Positions 9,878-19,283 of a DNA stretch of 64,000 nt are shown piece by piece; position 1 is the stretch's first letter, and every line of letters begins with the position of its first letter. The notes below the pieces were generated by a model, which searched no databases, was not told the origin of the DNA, and was given only the letters and a program-made list of their open reading frames with translations. The translations under genes and the position numbers were made by a program. The stretch is from assembly GCF_028198145.1 (NCBI RefSeq), contig NZ_CP116338.1:2108001-2172000 (forward strand). The letters run 5' to 3'. Origin of the DNA: Microbacterium sp. nov. GSS16. Lineage in GTDB: Bacteria > Actinomycetota > Actinomycetes > Actinomycetales > Microbacteriaceae.

Positions 9878-12454
9878 TCAGTCCTCCGCGTCGCGGGACT
9901 GCGCCGCGAGAGCCCGTTCCACGTCGGCGAGATTCTCGTGCACCAGCCGGCGCAGCGCAGGAGCGGCGTCCTGGTTCTCGGCGAGCCAGGTGCGCGTCGC
10001 ATCGCGCAGCTCGACGCTCGCGAGCGAGCGCGGGTAGAGCCCGACGACCAGGTAATCCGCGATCTGGTAGGTGCGCTCCTCCCAGATGGGCAGCAGCATC
10101 TCGAAGTACTTCGGGATGAACGCCCCGAGCACGTCGACACCGGACGGGTGCACGAAGCCGAGGGCGGCCGAGCGCACGATCGTGTTCGGCAGGTCGCTGT
10201 TGTCGATCAGCGACGACCAGGCGGCCTGCTTGGCTTCCGCTGTCGGGAGCGCGGCGCGCGCCTGAGCGGCGAACTCCGCACCCTTGGACGTGTTGTCGGC
10301 GGCGAGCGCGGCGTCGATGGCGGCGGCGTCGGTCGCACCCGCAGCGGCGAGACCGGCGAGGAGCAGCCACGACAGGTCGGCGTCGATCTCGAGTCCGGGC
10401 AGCGTCTCCTCGCCCGCGCGCAGCCGGCCGACGATGCCCGCCTGCTCGGGCGTGGCGATCGAGTTGGCGAACGCGGTCACCAGCTGCAGCTGGCTGTCGC
10501 TTCCCGGCTCGGCCTGGTGAGCGAGGGCCCACAGGCCGTCGGCGATCTTCTCGCGCGCGGCAGCGCGGGTCTCGGGTGCGACGTAGATGTTCGCCGCGAG
10601 CTGCAGCTGCGCGAGCGTCGTGCGCACCGTGGTCGACTCGGTCTCGTGGCCGATGTTGCCGAGCACGAGGTCGATGTAGTCGGATGCGGCGGTCTCGGCA
10701 TCCCGGGTCTGGTCCCACGCCGCGCCCCACACGAGCGACCGCGCGAGCGGGTCGGAGATGTCGGACAGGTGCTCGATGGCCGTGGCGAGAGAGCGCTCGT
10801 CAAGGCGGATCTTCGCGTAGGCGAGGTCGTTGTCGTTGAGCAGCACCATGTCGGGACGCTCGATACCCTGCAGCTCGGGGATCTCGGTGCGGTCGCCGTC
10901 GACATCGACCTCGACGTAGTGCGTGCGCACGAGCTCGGAACGCCCGGCGGAATCGGTGAGGTTGTAGAAGCCGATGCCCAGGCGATGCGGACGGATGGTC
11001 GGGTAGTCGGCGGGAGCCGTCTGCGTGACGGCGAAGCGCGTGATGACGCCGGCCGCATCGTCGACGATGACCGGTGCCAGCGTGTTCACGCCGGCCGTCT
11101 CGAGCCACTTCTTCGCCCAGGTGGTGAGGTCGCGCCCGCTGGTCGCCTCGAGCTCGGTGAGCAGGTCGCTCAGCTCGGTGTTGCCCCAGGCGTGCTTCTG
11201 GAAGTACTGGCCGACGCCGGTGAAGAACGCGTCGATGCCGACCCAGGCGGTCAGCTGCTTGAGCACAGACCCGCCCTTGGCGTAGGTGATGCCGTCGAAG
11301 TTGACCATGACGTCTTCGAGGTCGTTGATCTCGGCGACGATCGGGTGCGTCGAGGGCAGCTGGTCCTGGCGGTAGGCCCAGGTCTTCTCCATCGCGTTGA
11401 AGGTCGTCCAGGCGGCCTCCCACTCGGTCGCCTCAGCTGTGGCGATGGTGGATGCCCATTCCGCGAACGACTCGTTCAGCCACAGGTCGTTCCACCACTT
11501 CATGGTGACGAGGTCGCCGAACCACATGTGCGCGAGCTCGTGCAGGATCGTGACGACCCGGCGCTCCTTGACGGCGTCGGTCACCTTGCTGCGGAACACG
11601 TACGTCTCGGTGAAGGTCACCGCACCCGCGTTCTCCATGGCGCCCGCGTTGAACTCGGGCACGAACAGCTGATCGTACTTCTCGAACGGGTACGGCACGC
11701 CGAACTTCGCCTCGAAGTACTCGAAGCCCTGCCGGGTCTTGGCGAAGATGTAGTCGGCGTCGAGGTGCTGCCACAGGCTCTTGCGACCGTAGACGCCGAG
11801 CGGGATGACCTTGCCCGACGCGCTGGTGAGCTCGGAGAAGGTGGCCTCGTACGGACCTGCGACGAGTGCGGTGATGTACGAGGAGATCCGCGGTGTGGGC
11901 GCGAAGCCCCAGGTGGCCACGCCCTCGGAGCCCGACGACGCGTCGTGCACGATCGGCTCGGGCGTGGGGGAGTTCGAGACGACCTTCCACGCCGAGGGCG
12001 CGGTGACGGTGAACTGGAACGTCGCCTTGAGGTCGGGCTGCTCGAACACCGCGAACACGCGGCGGGAGTCGGGCACCTCGAACTGCGAATACAGGTAGAC
12101 CTCGCCGTCGACGGGGTCGACGAATCGGTGCAGACCCTCGCCGGTGTTGGTGTAGAGGCAGTCGGCGTCGACGATGAGCACGTTCTCGGCCTGCAGGTCC
12201 TCGAGGGCGATGCGCGAGTCGCCGAAGGCGGCACTCGGGTCGACCTGCTCGCCGTTGAGGGTGATCTCGCGCACCTCGCGTGCGATGAGGTCGATGAACG
12301 TCGACGCCCCTGGCGTCGCGGTGAAGCGGACCACGCTGCGCGAGCCGAACACCTCCGCACCCTTGGTCAGGTCGAGTGAGATCTCGTACGACTGCGTGTC
12401 GATGACGGCACGGCGCTCCTGCGCTTCGATACGTGTGAGGTTTTCTCCAGGCAC
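9878..12454 (-). CDS. pepN: Aminopeptidase N (M1 family zinc metallopeptidase)
   Basis: An 858-residue cytosolic M1 aminopeptidase that removes N-terminal residues from peptides. Seen in order are the saddle-like N-terminal domain, the exopeptidase motif GAMEN (about residues 271-275), the zinc motif HELAH (305-309) followed by MWFGDLVTMKWWNDLWLNESFAEW with the third ligand Glu at about 328, and a long alpha-helical C-terminal ERAP1-like domain. The length suits the actinobacterial PepN group. The start is GTG 12454, behind GGGAGAAA, because Streptomyces-type PepN also begins with 'PGxNLTRxEAxER'. An ATG 69 bases upstream gives an unrelated extension. A terminator follows at 9790-9820. Confidence 0.95.
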   Translation of the reverse strand: MPGENLTRIEAQERRAVIDTQSYEISLDLTKGAEVFGSRSVVRFTATPGASTFIDLIAREVREITLNGEQVDPSAAFGDSRIALEDLQAENVLIVDADCLYTNTGEGLHRFVDPVDGEVYLYSQFEVPDSRRVFAVFEQPDLKATFQFTVTAPSAWKVVSNSPTPEPIVHDASSGSEGVATWGFAPTPRISSYITALVAGPYEATFSELTSASGKVIPLGVYGRKSLWQHLDADYIFAKTRQGFEYFEAKFGVPYPFEKYDQLFVPEFNAGAMENAGAVTFTETYVFRSKVTDAVKERRVVTILHELAHMWFGDLVTMKWWNDLWLNESFAEWASTIATAEATEWEAAWTTFNAMEKTWAYRQDQLPSTHPIVAEINDLEDVMVNFDGITYAKGGSVLKQLTAWVGIDAFFTGVGQYFQKHAWGNTELSDLLTELEATSGRDLTTWAKKWLETAGVNTLAPVIVDDAAGVITRFAVTQTAPADYPTIRPHRLGIGFYNLTDSAGRSELVRTHYVEVDVDGDRTEIPELQGIERPDMVLLNDNDLAYAKIRLDERSLATAIEHLSDISDPLARSLVWGAAWDQTRDAETAASDYIDLVLGNIGHETESTTVRTTLAQLQLAANIYVAPETRAAAREKIADGLWALAHQAEPGSDSQLQLVTAFANSIATPEQAGIVGRLRAGEETLPGLEIDADLSWLLLAGLAAAGATDAAAIDAALAADNTSKGAEFAAQARAALPTAEAKQAAWSSLIDNSDLPNTIVRSAALGFVHPSGVDVLGAFIPKYFEMLLPIWEERTYQIADYLVVGLYPRSLASVELRDATRTWLAENQDAAPALRRLVHENLADVERALAAQSRDAED

Positions 12455-12623
12455 AGCTGATTTCTCCCGTTGGTGAAGGGGATGTCTAGGTGCGTCGACG
12501 CTGCTGGCGCCGACGGCAACCATGACAGCCTACGCCAGGCCCGCGCGCAGGTGCAGACCTCATGCCGGCTCGTTCCTGTCAGGGTGGGCTGGCTCATAGA
12601 GAGTCGGTGCCAGGATGTATCCC

Positions 12624-13808
12624 GTGAGCTCCTCAGAGAAGATCGTCGTCCCGCACGCCTCGCCGGCCGCATCGACCGGCTCCGCACACGTCGAGGTCCC
12701 CGTCGCCTACGACGGCCTGCTGCTCGCCGGATTCGGCGGCCCTGAAGGGCAGGACGACGTGATCCCGTTCCTCCGCAACGTCACGCGCGGTCGCGGCATC
12801 CCCGACGAGCGTCTCGAAGACGTCTCGCATCATTACCGTCACTTCGGCGGGGTCAGCCCGATCAACGCCCAGAACCGCGCGCTGAAGGCGGCGCTGGAGG
12901 CCGAGCTCGCCGCGCGATCGATCGACCTGCCCGTGTACTGGGGCAACCGCAACTGGGCTCCCTACCTCGAGGACGCCGTGGCCGAGGCGGTCGCCGACGA
13001 CCACACCACTCTGCTCGCCTTCGCCACCAGCGCATACAGCTCGTTCTCGAGCTGCCGGCAGTACCGCGAGGACTTCGCGCGCGTCCTCGACGGCACCGAG
13101 TGCGACGGTCTCGTCACCATCGACAAGATCCGTCCGTTCTTCGATCACCCCGGCTTCGTGCAGGCGTTCGTCGAGGGAGTGCACGACGCCGTGCGCCAGC
13201 GTCTCGAGGAGGGGTTCACCGCGGATGAGATCCAGGTGCTCTTCTCGACCCACAGCATTCCGATGGACGACGCCGTGCGCTCGGGCCCGCGCGACATCGA
13301 CTGGGGCGAGGGCGGGGCGTACGCCGTGCAGCACGAGGCGGTCAGCGCGTGGGTGATGGCCCGCGTCGCCGAACTGACCCCGGCCGCCGCAGACGTGCCC
13401 TGGGAGCTCGTGTACCAGTCGCGGTCAGGCCCGGCCTCGCAGCCGTGGCTCGAGCCCGACGTCTGCGACGTCATCGGCGAGCTGCCGGAGCGCGGTCGCC
13501 GCGCGGTCATCGTCGTCCCGGTCGGGTTCATGAGCGACCACATGGAGGTGCTCTGGGACCTCGACACCGAGGCGAAGGAAGCGGCGGAGGAGGCCGGCCT
13601 CGCCTTCACCCGCACACCCACCCCTGGTGTCTCGCCGGCGTTCGTCTCGGGCATCGTCGACCTGGTGCAGGAGCGTCTCGAAGGCCGCCCCGCCGCCGAT
13701 CGTGCTCACGTGACCGACCTCGGCCCTTGGTACGACGTCTGCCGTCCGGGCTGCTGCGAGAACATCCGCGCCGGCTTCAAGCCGGCCGCGGCGGGCATCG
13801 CTCCCTGA
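12624..13808 (+). CDS. hemH: Ferrochelatase (coproporphyrin III type)
   Basis: A 394-residue ferrochelatase that inserts iron into the porphyrin. In actinobacteria the substrate is normally coproporphyrin III (CpfC, the coproporphyrin-dependent haem route). The catalytic region includes VYWGNRNWAPYLEDAV and the metal-site motif FSTHSIPM. The C-terminal VCRPGCCEN holds three clustered Cys, in line with the [2Fe-2S] cluster known in actinobacterial enzymes. About 30 residues precede the family start and look disordered. GTG 12624 is preferred: CAGGAT at 12611-12616 lies seven bases upstream. An ATG at 12615 is also in frame. No other haem gene adjoins it. Confidence 0.93.
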   Translation: MSSSEKIVVPHASPAASTGSAHVEVPVAYDGLLLAGFGGPEGQDDVIPFLRNVTRGRGIPDERLEDVSHHYRHFGGVSPINAQNRALKAALEAELAARSIDLPVYWGNRNWAPYLEDAVAEAVADDHTTLLAFATSAYSSFSSCRQYREDFARVLDGTECDGLVTIDKIRPFFDHPGFVQAFVEGVHDAVRQRLEEGFTADEIQVLFSTHSIPMDDAVRSGPRDIDWGEGGAYAVQHEAVSAWVMARVAELTPAAADVPWELVYQSRSGPASQPWLEPDVCDVIGELPERGRRAVIVVPVGFMSDHMEVLWDLDTEAKEAAEEAGLAFTRTPTPGVSPAFVSGIVDLVQERLEGRPAADRAHVTDLGPWYDVCRPGCCENIRAGFKPAAAGIAP

Positions 13809-13865
13809 TCCCCACGCCCCACTCAACACATCGCTTCGCGCTGTCTTGAGCCTCCGGGGCGCGTG
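13806..13865 (+). repeat. Dispersed intergenic repeat, copy 2
   Basis: This is the partner of the repeat at 5950-6009. It begins at the ferrochelatase stop codon and shares the blocks CCCACGCCCCACTC, ACATCGCTTCGCGCTGTC and GCCTCCGGGGCG. Differences are clustered in two short patches. Both copies follow a plus-strand gene and precede another plus-strand gene. Confidence 0.75.
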
Positions 13866-13908
13866 GCCCCCTCGCCGCGTGCCCTTCACGTCGAAATAGG
13901 ATGGCGGT

Positions 13909-14424
13909 ATGCGCATCCACATCGCCACCGACCACGCCGGACTCGACTTCTCGACCCGCCTGCAGCAGCATCTGAGCGACGCGGGCCATGAAGTCGTCGA
14001 TCACGGCCCCGTGGAGTACGACGCGCTCGACGACTATCCCGCGTTCTGCATCCGTGCGGCGCAGGCGGTCGTCGCCGACCAGCGCGCCGGCGTGGAGGCG
14101 CTCGGCGTCGTCTTCGGGGGATCGGGCAACGGCGAGCAGATCGCAGCGAACAAGGTCGAGGGGATCCGCGCGGCTCTGGTGTGGAACCTGTCGACGGCAG
14201 AGCTCGCCCGCGAGCACAACGACGCGAACGTGATCTCGATCGGCGCGCGCCAGCACGGCTTCGCCGAGGTGATCTCGTTCATCGATCGCTTCATCGCGAC
14301 CCCGTTCTCGAATGAAGAGCGGCACGTGCGCCGGATCGCGCAGATCGCGGACTTCGAGCGGGACGGCTCACTGCTTCCCGACCCGCGTCAGGAGGGTGTC
14401 GGTACCGCCGACGGGCGCGCCTGA
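13909..14424 (+). CDS. rpiB: Ribose-5-phosphate isomerase B
   Basis: A 171-residue RpiB/LacA/LacB family isomerase that interconverts ribose-5-phosphate and ribulose-5-phosphate in the pentose phosphate pathway. The N-terminus IHIATDHAGLDF carries the phosphate-site Asp/His. GVVFGGSGNGEQIAANKVEGIRAAL is the catalytic loop, with Ser or Gly where other members have Cys, as in mycobacterial RpiB. NLSTAELAREHNDANVISIGAR matches the adjoining block. ATG 13909 has TAGGAT at 13897-13902 plus six bases, so it is probably leaderless. The Nei/Fpg gene starts one base after this stop, so the two form an operon. Confidence 0.95.
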   Translation: MRIHIATDHAGLDFSTRLQQHLSDAGHEVVDHGPVEYDALDDYPAFCIRAAQAVVADQRAGVEALGVVFGGSGNGEQIAANKVEGIRAALVWNLSTAELAREHNDANVISIGARQHGFAEVISFIDRFIATPFSNEERHVRRIAQIADFERDGSLLPDPRQEGVGTADGRA

Positions 14425-14425
14425 G

Positions 14426-15436
14426 ATGCCCGAGGGTCACTCCGTCCACCGCATCGCCCGACAGTTCGCGCGGAACTTCGTCGGCCGGCCGGTCAGCGCG
14501 TCGAGTCCGCAGGGGCGCTTCGCCGAGGGGGCGGCAGTGCTCGACGGGCGCGAGATGCTGCAGGCGATGGCGGTCGGCAAGCAGATGTTCCTCGAGTTCG
14601 AGGAGGCCGTCTGGCTGCGCGTGCACCTCGGTCTGTACGGTGCGTGGGACTTCGCGGGAGAGATCGTGGCGGACGCGACCATCGCATCCGCCAACGGCCG
14701 CATGGGGCAGACCAACCAGCGTGGCACCCATCTCGATGACGCGGACGAGGAGGCGATCTTCGACGACGCCGGGGAGAACTCGCTGACCTCGATCGGCGCA
14801 CCGCGCAGGTCACGGGTGCACGTGCGGATGTCGGAGCAGACCAGCGGCCTAGCCGACGAGGGCGACGAATGGCCCCCGCCGGTGGTGGGCCAGGTGCGCC
14901 TGAGGCTGCTGAACGACACCACCTGCGCCGACCTGCGCGGTCCGACGGCCTGCGCGCTGCAGAGCACCGACGAGATGCTCGCCACGGTCGCCAAGCTGGG
15001 CCCTGACCCCCTCGTCGGCGACCTCGCCGAAGGCGAGGAGCGCTTCGTGAGCATCGTGCGCCGCAAGCCCACGCCGATCGCACTGCTGCTGATGGATCAG
15101 TCGGTGGTGAGCGGCATCGGCAACGTCTACCGCGCAGAGATGCTGTTCCGGGCGCGGCTCGAGCCGCACACGCCCGGACGCGATGTTCCTGAGGAGGTCG
15201 TGCGCGAACTCTGGCGCGACTGGGTGCGCCTGCTGTCGATCGGTGTCGAGACCGGGCAGATGATGACGATGGATGGCCTCACGGGCGATGCGTACCGCGC
15301 GGCCATGGCCAGCCGCGACGATCGTCACTGGGTGTACCACCGCGCGGGGCTGCCGTGCCGGGTCTGCGGCACGGAGATCGCCCTGGAGGAGATCGGCGCC
15401 CGCAAGCTGTACTGGTGCCCGTTCTGCCAGCGCTGA
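14426..15436 (+). CDS. Fpg/Nei family DNA glycosylase (endonuclease VIII-like)
   Basis: A 336-residue bifunctional DNA glycosylase/AP lyase of base-excision repair. After Met removal it starts PEGHSVHRIA, where the N-terminal Pro is the nucleophile and Glu the partner acid. MDQSVVSGIGNVYRAEMLF is the helix-two-turn-helix DNA-binding region. The C-terminus has a zinc finger, CRVC...CPFC. An insert of about 75 residues (roughly 78-154), acidic and Asp/Glu/Ser-rich, splits the N-terminal beta-sandwich and has no counterpart in standard Fpg. The His after PEG suggests the Nei-like subgroup found in actinobacteria. It is the second gene of an operon with rpiB. Confidence 0.92.
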   Translation: MPEGHSVHRIARQFARNFVGRPVSASSPQGRFAEGAAVLDGREMLQAMAVGKQMFLEFEEAVWLRVHLGLYGAWDFAGEIVADATIASANGRMGQTNQRGTHLDDADEEAIFDDAGENSLTSIGAPRRSRVHVRMSEQTSGLADEGDEWPPPVVGQVRLRLLNDTTCADLRGPTACALQSTDEMLATVAKLGPDPLVGDLAEGEERFVSIVRRKPTPIALLLMDQSVVSGIGNVYRAEMLFRARLEPHTPGRDVPEEVVRELWRDWVRLLSIGVETGQMMTMDGLTGDAYRAAMASRDDRHWVYHRAGLPCRVCGTEIALEEIGARKLYWCPFCQR

Positions 15437-15480
15437 TCCCGACCCGCGGCGGATGAGCGAACCTGAGTGCGCGCTGTGAA

Positions 15481-15486
15481 TAGGAT
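15481..15486 (+). promoter_or_regulatory. -10 element of the alanine symporter gene
   Basis: TAGGAT lies 39 bases before the ATG at 15526. A GACAGGAG ribosome site sits between them, so this gene has a normal leader. Confidence 0.5.
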
Positions 15487-15525
15487 GGCGGAGTCCGTCC
15501 GCACCGTCGCACGACAGGAGATTCC

Positions 15526-17007
15526 ATGGACCTTTCCGGCCTGCAGGCCGTGCTCGAGAACATCAGCTCGTGGATCTGGGGGCCGTGGGTCCTGATCCCG
15601 CTGCTGCTCGGCACCGGCCTCTACCTCACCATCCGCCTGGGCGGAATCCAGTTCCTCCGACTCGGCGCAGCGCTGCGCCTCGGCCTGTTCACCCGCAAGG
15701 ATCCCGGCTCCGACGGCGACATCTCGCAGTTCCAGGCGCTGACCACCGCTCTCGCAGCCACGGTGGGAACCGGCAACATCGTCGGCGTCGCCACGGCCAT
15801 CGGCATCGGCGGCCCCGGTGCGCTGTTCTGGATGTGGGTGACCGGGCTGCTCGGCATGGCGTCGAAGTACTCGGAGGCGTTCCTCGGCGTGCGCTTCCGC
15901 ACCACAGACGCAGCGGGCGAGAAGTCCGGTGGGCCGCAGTACTACCTCGAGCGGGGCATCCCGGGCGGGTTCGGCAGGTTCCTCGCCATCTTCTTCGCGA
16001 TCGCCGCCGTCATCGCCTGCTTCGGAATCGGCAACATGACGCAGGGCAACTCGATCTCGGCCAACCTCGAGAACAGCTTCAACGTGCCCACCTGGGTCAC
16101 CGGCATCGTGCTCACGGTGTTCGCGCTGCTCGTGCTCGTCGGCGGGATCAAGTCGATCGGTCGCGTCACTGCCGGTCTCGTGCCCGTGATGATCATCTTC
16201 TACGTGCTCGGCGCCATCTACATCCTCATCGCGAACATCGGCGGCGTCCCGGCCGCGTTCGCGCAGATCTTCACCGAGGCCTTCACCGGCACGAGCGCGA
16301 TCGGCGGCTTCGCCGGCTCCGCCATCATCATCGCCGTGCAGATGGGTGTCGCCCGAGGTATCTTCTCGAACGAGTCGGGAATGGGCTCCGCGGCGATCGC
16401 GGCCGCGGCCGCCAAGACCAGCCACCCGGTGCGACAGGGCCTGGTGTCGATGACGCAGACCTTCATCGACACGATCATCGTGGTCACCTGCACGGGACTG
16501 GTGATCATCACCACCGGCGTGTGGAACATGACCGATCCCGAGACGGGCGAGCAGATCAGCGCGGCGCTGATGACGGGCGAGGCGTTCTCGCACGGCCTGC
16601 CCGGCGAATGGGGCCACTACATCGTGACGATCGGCCTGGTGCTGTTCGCCGGCTCCACCATCCTCGGCTGGTCGTACTACGGCGAGCGCAGCATCGAGCG
16701 GCTGATCGGCCGCAAGGCCGTGATGCCGTTCCGCATCCTGTTCTCGCTCGTCGTCTTCATCGGCTGCACGGTGCAGCTGGGCGTGGTGTGGGCGTTCTCG
16801 GACGTGATGAACGGCCTCATGGCGCTGCCGAACCTCATCGGTCTGCTCATCCTCTCCGGCCTCGTCGCGCGCGAGACGAAGAAGTACCTCGACAACGACC
16901 CGAAGCTGAGGGCGACCCCCGCCGAGGTCCACGCGTTCATGTCGGGTGACCAGGCGTTCGAGGACTGGAAGACCCAGGCGATCCCGGTGGTCAAGACCTC
17001 CCGGTGA
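15526..17007 (+). CDS. Sodium:alanine symporter (AGCS family)
   Basis: A 493-residue polytopic membrane protein that takes up alanine or glycine with sodium. The AGCS signature is clear: ISQFQALTTALAATVGTGNIVGVATAIGIGGPGALFWMWVTGLLGMASKY in the first third and GVARGIFSNESGMGSAAIAAAAA in the middle. About ten hydrophobic segments follow in the expected order. The C-terminal tail (about residues 450-493) is hydrophilic and cytoplasmic. The start ATG follows GACAGGAGATTCC. It stands as a single transcription unit between the glycosylase and the PaiB-like gene. Confidence 0.93.
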   Translation: MDLSGLQAVLENISSWIWGPWVLIPLLLGTGLYLTIRLGGIQFLRLGAALRLGLFTRKDPGSDGDISQFQALTTALAATVGTGNIVGVATAIGIGGPGALFWMWVTGLLGMASKYSEAFLGVRFRTTDAAGEKSGGPQYYLERGIPGGFGRFLAIFFAIAAVIACFGIGNMTQGNSISANLENSFNVPTWVTGIVLTVFALLVLVGGIKSIGRVTAGLVPVMIIFYVLGAIYILIANIGGVPAAFAQIFTEAFTGTSAIGGFAGSAIIIAVQMGVARGIFSNESGMGSAAIAAAAAKTSHPVRQGLVSMTQTFIDTIIVVTCTGLVIITTGVWNMTDPETGEQISAALMTGEAFSHGLPGEWGHYIVTIGLVLFAGSTILGWSYYGERSIERLIGRKAVMPFRILFSLVVFIGCTVQLGVVWAFSDVMNGLMALPNLIGLLILSGLVARETKKYLDNDPKLRATPAEVHAFMSGDQAFEDWKTQAIPVVKTSR

Positions 17008-17043
17008 GGCGTGGTGCGGCCGGGTCGGCCATAGGCTTGCAGG

Positions 17044-17685
17044 GTGCGTCAGAACCCCAGCTTCGCCATGGCAGACCCGGCCGAACTGCGCCGGATCATC
17101 GAGCTCAACCCGTGGGCCACCCTCATCAGCGACGCGGATGACGGGCTCGTCGCCTCGCACTACGTCGTGCTGCTCGACGACGAGCGCGACGATCTCACGG
17201 TGGTGGGTCATGTGGGGCGTCCGGACGATCTCATCCACGGCCTGGGCGAGCGCGAAGTTCTCATCGCCTTCCAGGGTCCGCACGGCTACATCTCGCCCGG
17301 ATGGTACGGCGACGTGCCGGCGGTGCCCACATGGAACCACGTGTCGGTGCACCTCAGTGGAGTCCCCGAGATCCTCTCCGAGGCCGAGAACCTGCGAGTG
17401 CTCGAGCGGATGGTCGACGTCTTCGAGAACCGGATGCCGAGTCCTCGCGGCATGTGGCAGCTGCCCAACGATGAGACGTTCGTGCATCGCCTCGCCGCGG
17501 GGACGGTCGGCTTCCGGCTCACGCCGGCGAAGGTCGTCGCGAAGCGCAAGCTGAGCCAGAACAAGCCATCCGAGACCGTCGACGAGGTGATCGCGGCGCT
17601 CGAGGGCGACGGCCCTCACTCCAACCGGGCATTGGCCGCCGAGATGCGCCGCGCCCGCGACGCGCGCCGAGGGGATCGATCGTGA
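17044..17685 (+). CDS. FMN-binding negative transcriptional regulator (PaiB family)
   Basis: A 213-residue protein of the PaiB/FMN-binding split-barrel group. It begins RQNPSFAMADPAELRRIIELNPWATLIS and contains SHYVVLLDDE and HGYISPGWYGDVPAVPTWNHVSVHLSG. The latter matches the family motif 'aYiSPsWY..k..vPTWNY..Vh..G'. PaiB of Bacillus was described as a repressor of sporulation and protease genes; whether this protein binds DNA is not known. Start GTG 17044 has TAGGCT at 17032-17037 plus six bases. The amidohydrolase gene overlaps its stop by four bases, so they are coupled. Confidence 0.9.
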   Translation: MRQNPSFAMADPAELRRIIELNPWATLISDADDGLVASHYVVLLDDERDDLTVVGHVGRPDDLIHGLGEREVLIAFQGPHGYISPGWYGDVPAVPTWNHVSVHLSGVPEILSEAENLRVLERMVDVFENRMPSPRGMWQLPNDETFVHRLAAGTVGFRLTPAKVVAKRKLSQNKPSETVDEVIAALEGDGPHSNRALAAEMRRARDARRGDRS

Positions 17686-19169
17686 CCGCGCGCGGCGATC
17701 ATGTCGACCTCGTGCGCGCGGCGCGGCTGAGCGGACCGCTGGCGCTCACCTTCGGCGACGAGCCCGTCGACCTCGTGATCCGTGACGGACGCCTCGCCGA
17801 CGCGGCACCGACGGGTGTGCTGCCGCCGAGCGGGCTGGTGCTCGAGGGCGAGGGGCGCCGGGTGGTCGCGGGACTGTGGGACCACCATGTGCACACCGTG
17901 CAGTGGGCGCTGAACGCCGACCGCGTGCAGCTGGGCGAGGTGCACAGCGCCGCGGAGGCGGCACGGGTCATGGGCGATGCTGACGCTCTCGCGGATGGTC
18001 GACGCGTGGGCGCCGGGATGCGGGACGCTCTCTGGGCGGATGCGCCGTCCCTCACCCTGCTCGATGAGCGCACCGGGGACCGACCGACGTACCTGATCAA
18101 CGCCGATGTGCACAGTGTGTGGCTGAACTCGGCTGCGTTCCAGCGCGAGGGGTTCGCTCCGACTGAGGACGGGATGCTCAGGGAGGAGGACGCCTTCGAG
18201 ATCTCGCGGCGACTGAACGCGGCGGACGATCTCACGGCCGACGCGGCGGTCCTGCGCGCGGGCGAGCGGGCCGCCGCTCGCGGGATCACCGGCCTCGTCG
18301 ACTTCGACATGGCGTGGAACGCGCAGGCGTGGCGGCGCCGTGCGGATGCCGGGTTCGCCGCGCACCGGGTCGAGTTCGCCTTCTATGCGGCGGACCTGCC
18401 GCGGGCGATCGCGGAGGGGCTCCGCACGGGCGAGGAGCTGCCCGGCACGAACGGGCTCGTGCACGTCGGCCCCCTCAAGCTCATCACCGATGGCTCGCTC
18501 GGCACGCGCACAGCCGCGTGCTCGCACGCGTACGACGATGACGTGACCAACTTCGGCGTGCTCACGATCGACCCCGACCGCCTCCGCGATCTGCTGACGC
18601 AGGCGACAGCGTCAGGGATCGATGCGGCCGTGCACGCCATCGGCGACCGCGCCGTGGCATCAGCCCTTGACGCGTTCACCTATACCCAGGCGCGGGGCAC
18701 GATCGAGCACGCACAGCTGGTGCGGCACGCCGACCTCGCCCGCTTCGCCCGCCTGGGCGTCGTGGCCAGCGTGCAGCCCGAGCACGCCGTCGACGATCGC
18801 GACATGGTCGGCAGCCTGTGGCAGCACCAGCGGGCACTGAGTCACCCGCTCGCATCGCTGTTCGCGGCCGGCATCCCGGTGCGGTTCGGATCGGACGCCC
18901 CGGTGGCGCCCCTCGACCCGTGGACGACGATCGCGGCGGCCGTGCACCGCACCGCAGACGAACGCGAGCCGTGGCAGCCGGCGGAACGGGTGGGAGTCGC
19001 ATCCGCGCTGCGAGCGAGCAGCCGCCACGGCGACACCGATCTCGAGATCGGCGGCGTCGCGGACCTCGTGCTGTGCGGCACCGATCCGCTGACCGCCGAT
19101 CGCGCCGAGCTGAGCCGGATGCCCGTCGCGGCGACGCTTCTGCGCGGCAGCCTCACGCACGTGGAGTGA
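17682..19169 (+). CDS. Amidohydrolase family protein (YtcJ-like)
   Basis: A 495-residue metal-dependent hydrolase of the amidohydrolase-3/YtcJ group. The metal motif is DHHVHTV (HxH, about residues 67-73). Later elements are HVGPLKLITDGSLGTRTA (a Lys that may be carbamylated), AVHAIGDRA, TIEHAQLV and the catalytic Asp in RFGSDAPVAPLDPW. Substrates of the family are varied N-substituted amides or formamides, so the reaction here is unknown. The GTG start overlaps the stop of the PaiB-like gene by four bases. A strong terminator follows the stop. Confidence 0.88.
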   Translation: MTARGDHVDLVRAARLSGPLALTFGDEPVDLVIRDGRLADAAPTGVLPPSGLVLEGEGRRVVAGLWDHHVHTVQWALNADRVQLGEVHSAAEAARVMGDADALADGRRVGAGMRDALWADAPSLTLLDERTGDRPTYLINADVHSVWLNSAAFQREGFAPTEDGMLREEDAFEISRRLNAADDLTADAAVLRAGERAAARGITGLVDFDMAWNAQAWRRRADAGFAAHRVEFAFYAADLPRAIAEGLRTGEELPGTNGLVHVGPLKLITDGSLGTRTAACSHAYDDDVTNFGVLTIDPDRLRDLLTQATASGIDAAVHAIGDRAVASALDAFTYTQARGTIEHAQLVRHADLARFARLGVVASVQPEHAVDDRDMVGSLWQHQRALSHPLASLFAAGIPVRFGSDAPVAPLDPWTTIAAAVHRTADEREPWQPAERVGVASALRASSRHGDTDLEIGGVADLVLCGTDPLTADRAELSRMPVAATLLRGSLTHVE

Positions 19170-19189
19170 GCGCACCGGACGCGGAGCGC

Positions 19190-19226
19190 GAGAAGGGCGC
19201 CGCAGCGATGCTGCAGCGCCCTTCTC
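19190..19226 (+). terminator. Hairpin terminator after the amidohydrolase gene
   Basis: An 11-bp stem (GAGAAGGGCGC / GCGCCCTTCTC) continues through one mismatch into a 5-bp GCAGC/GCTGC stem with a GAT loop. Confidence 0.85.
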
Positions 19227-19246
19227 GGTCACGCGGGGTCAGGTCA

Positions 19247-19265
19247 CGCGGGGCAAGGCCCCGCG
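19247..19265 (-). terminator. Short hairpin, possible terminator for dps
   Basis: CGCGGGGC and GCCCCGCG pair around a 3-base loop, 19 bases beyond the dps stop on the minus strand. It lies next to the amidohydrolase terminator, so the two could serve the convergent genes separately. Confidence 0.5.
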
Positions 19266-19283
19266 GTCAGGCTCCGCCATGTG

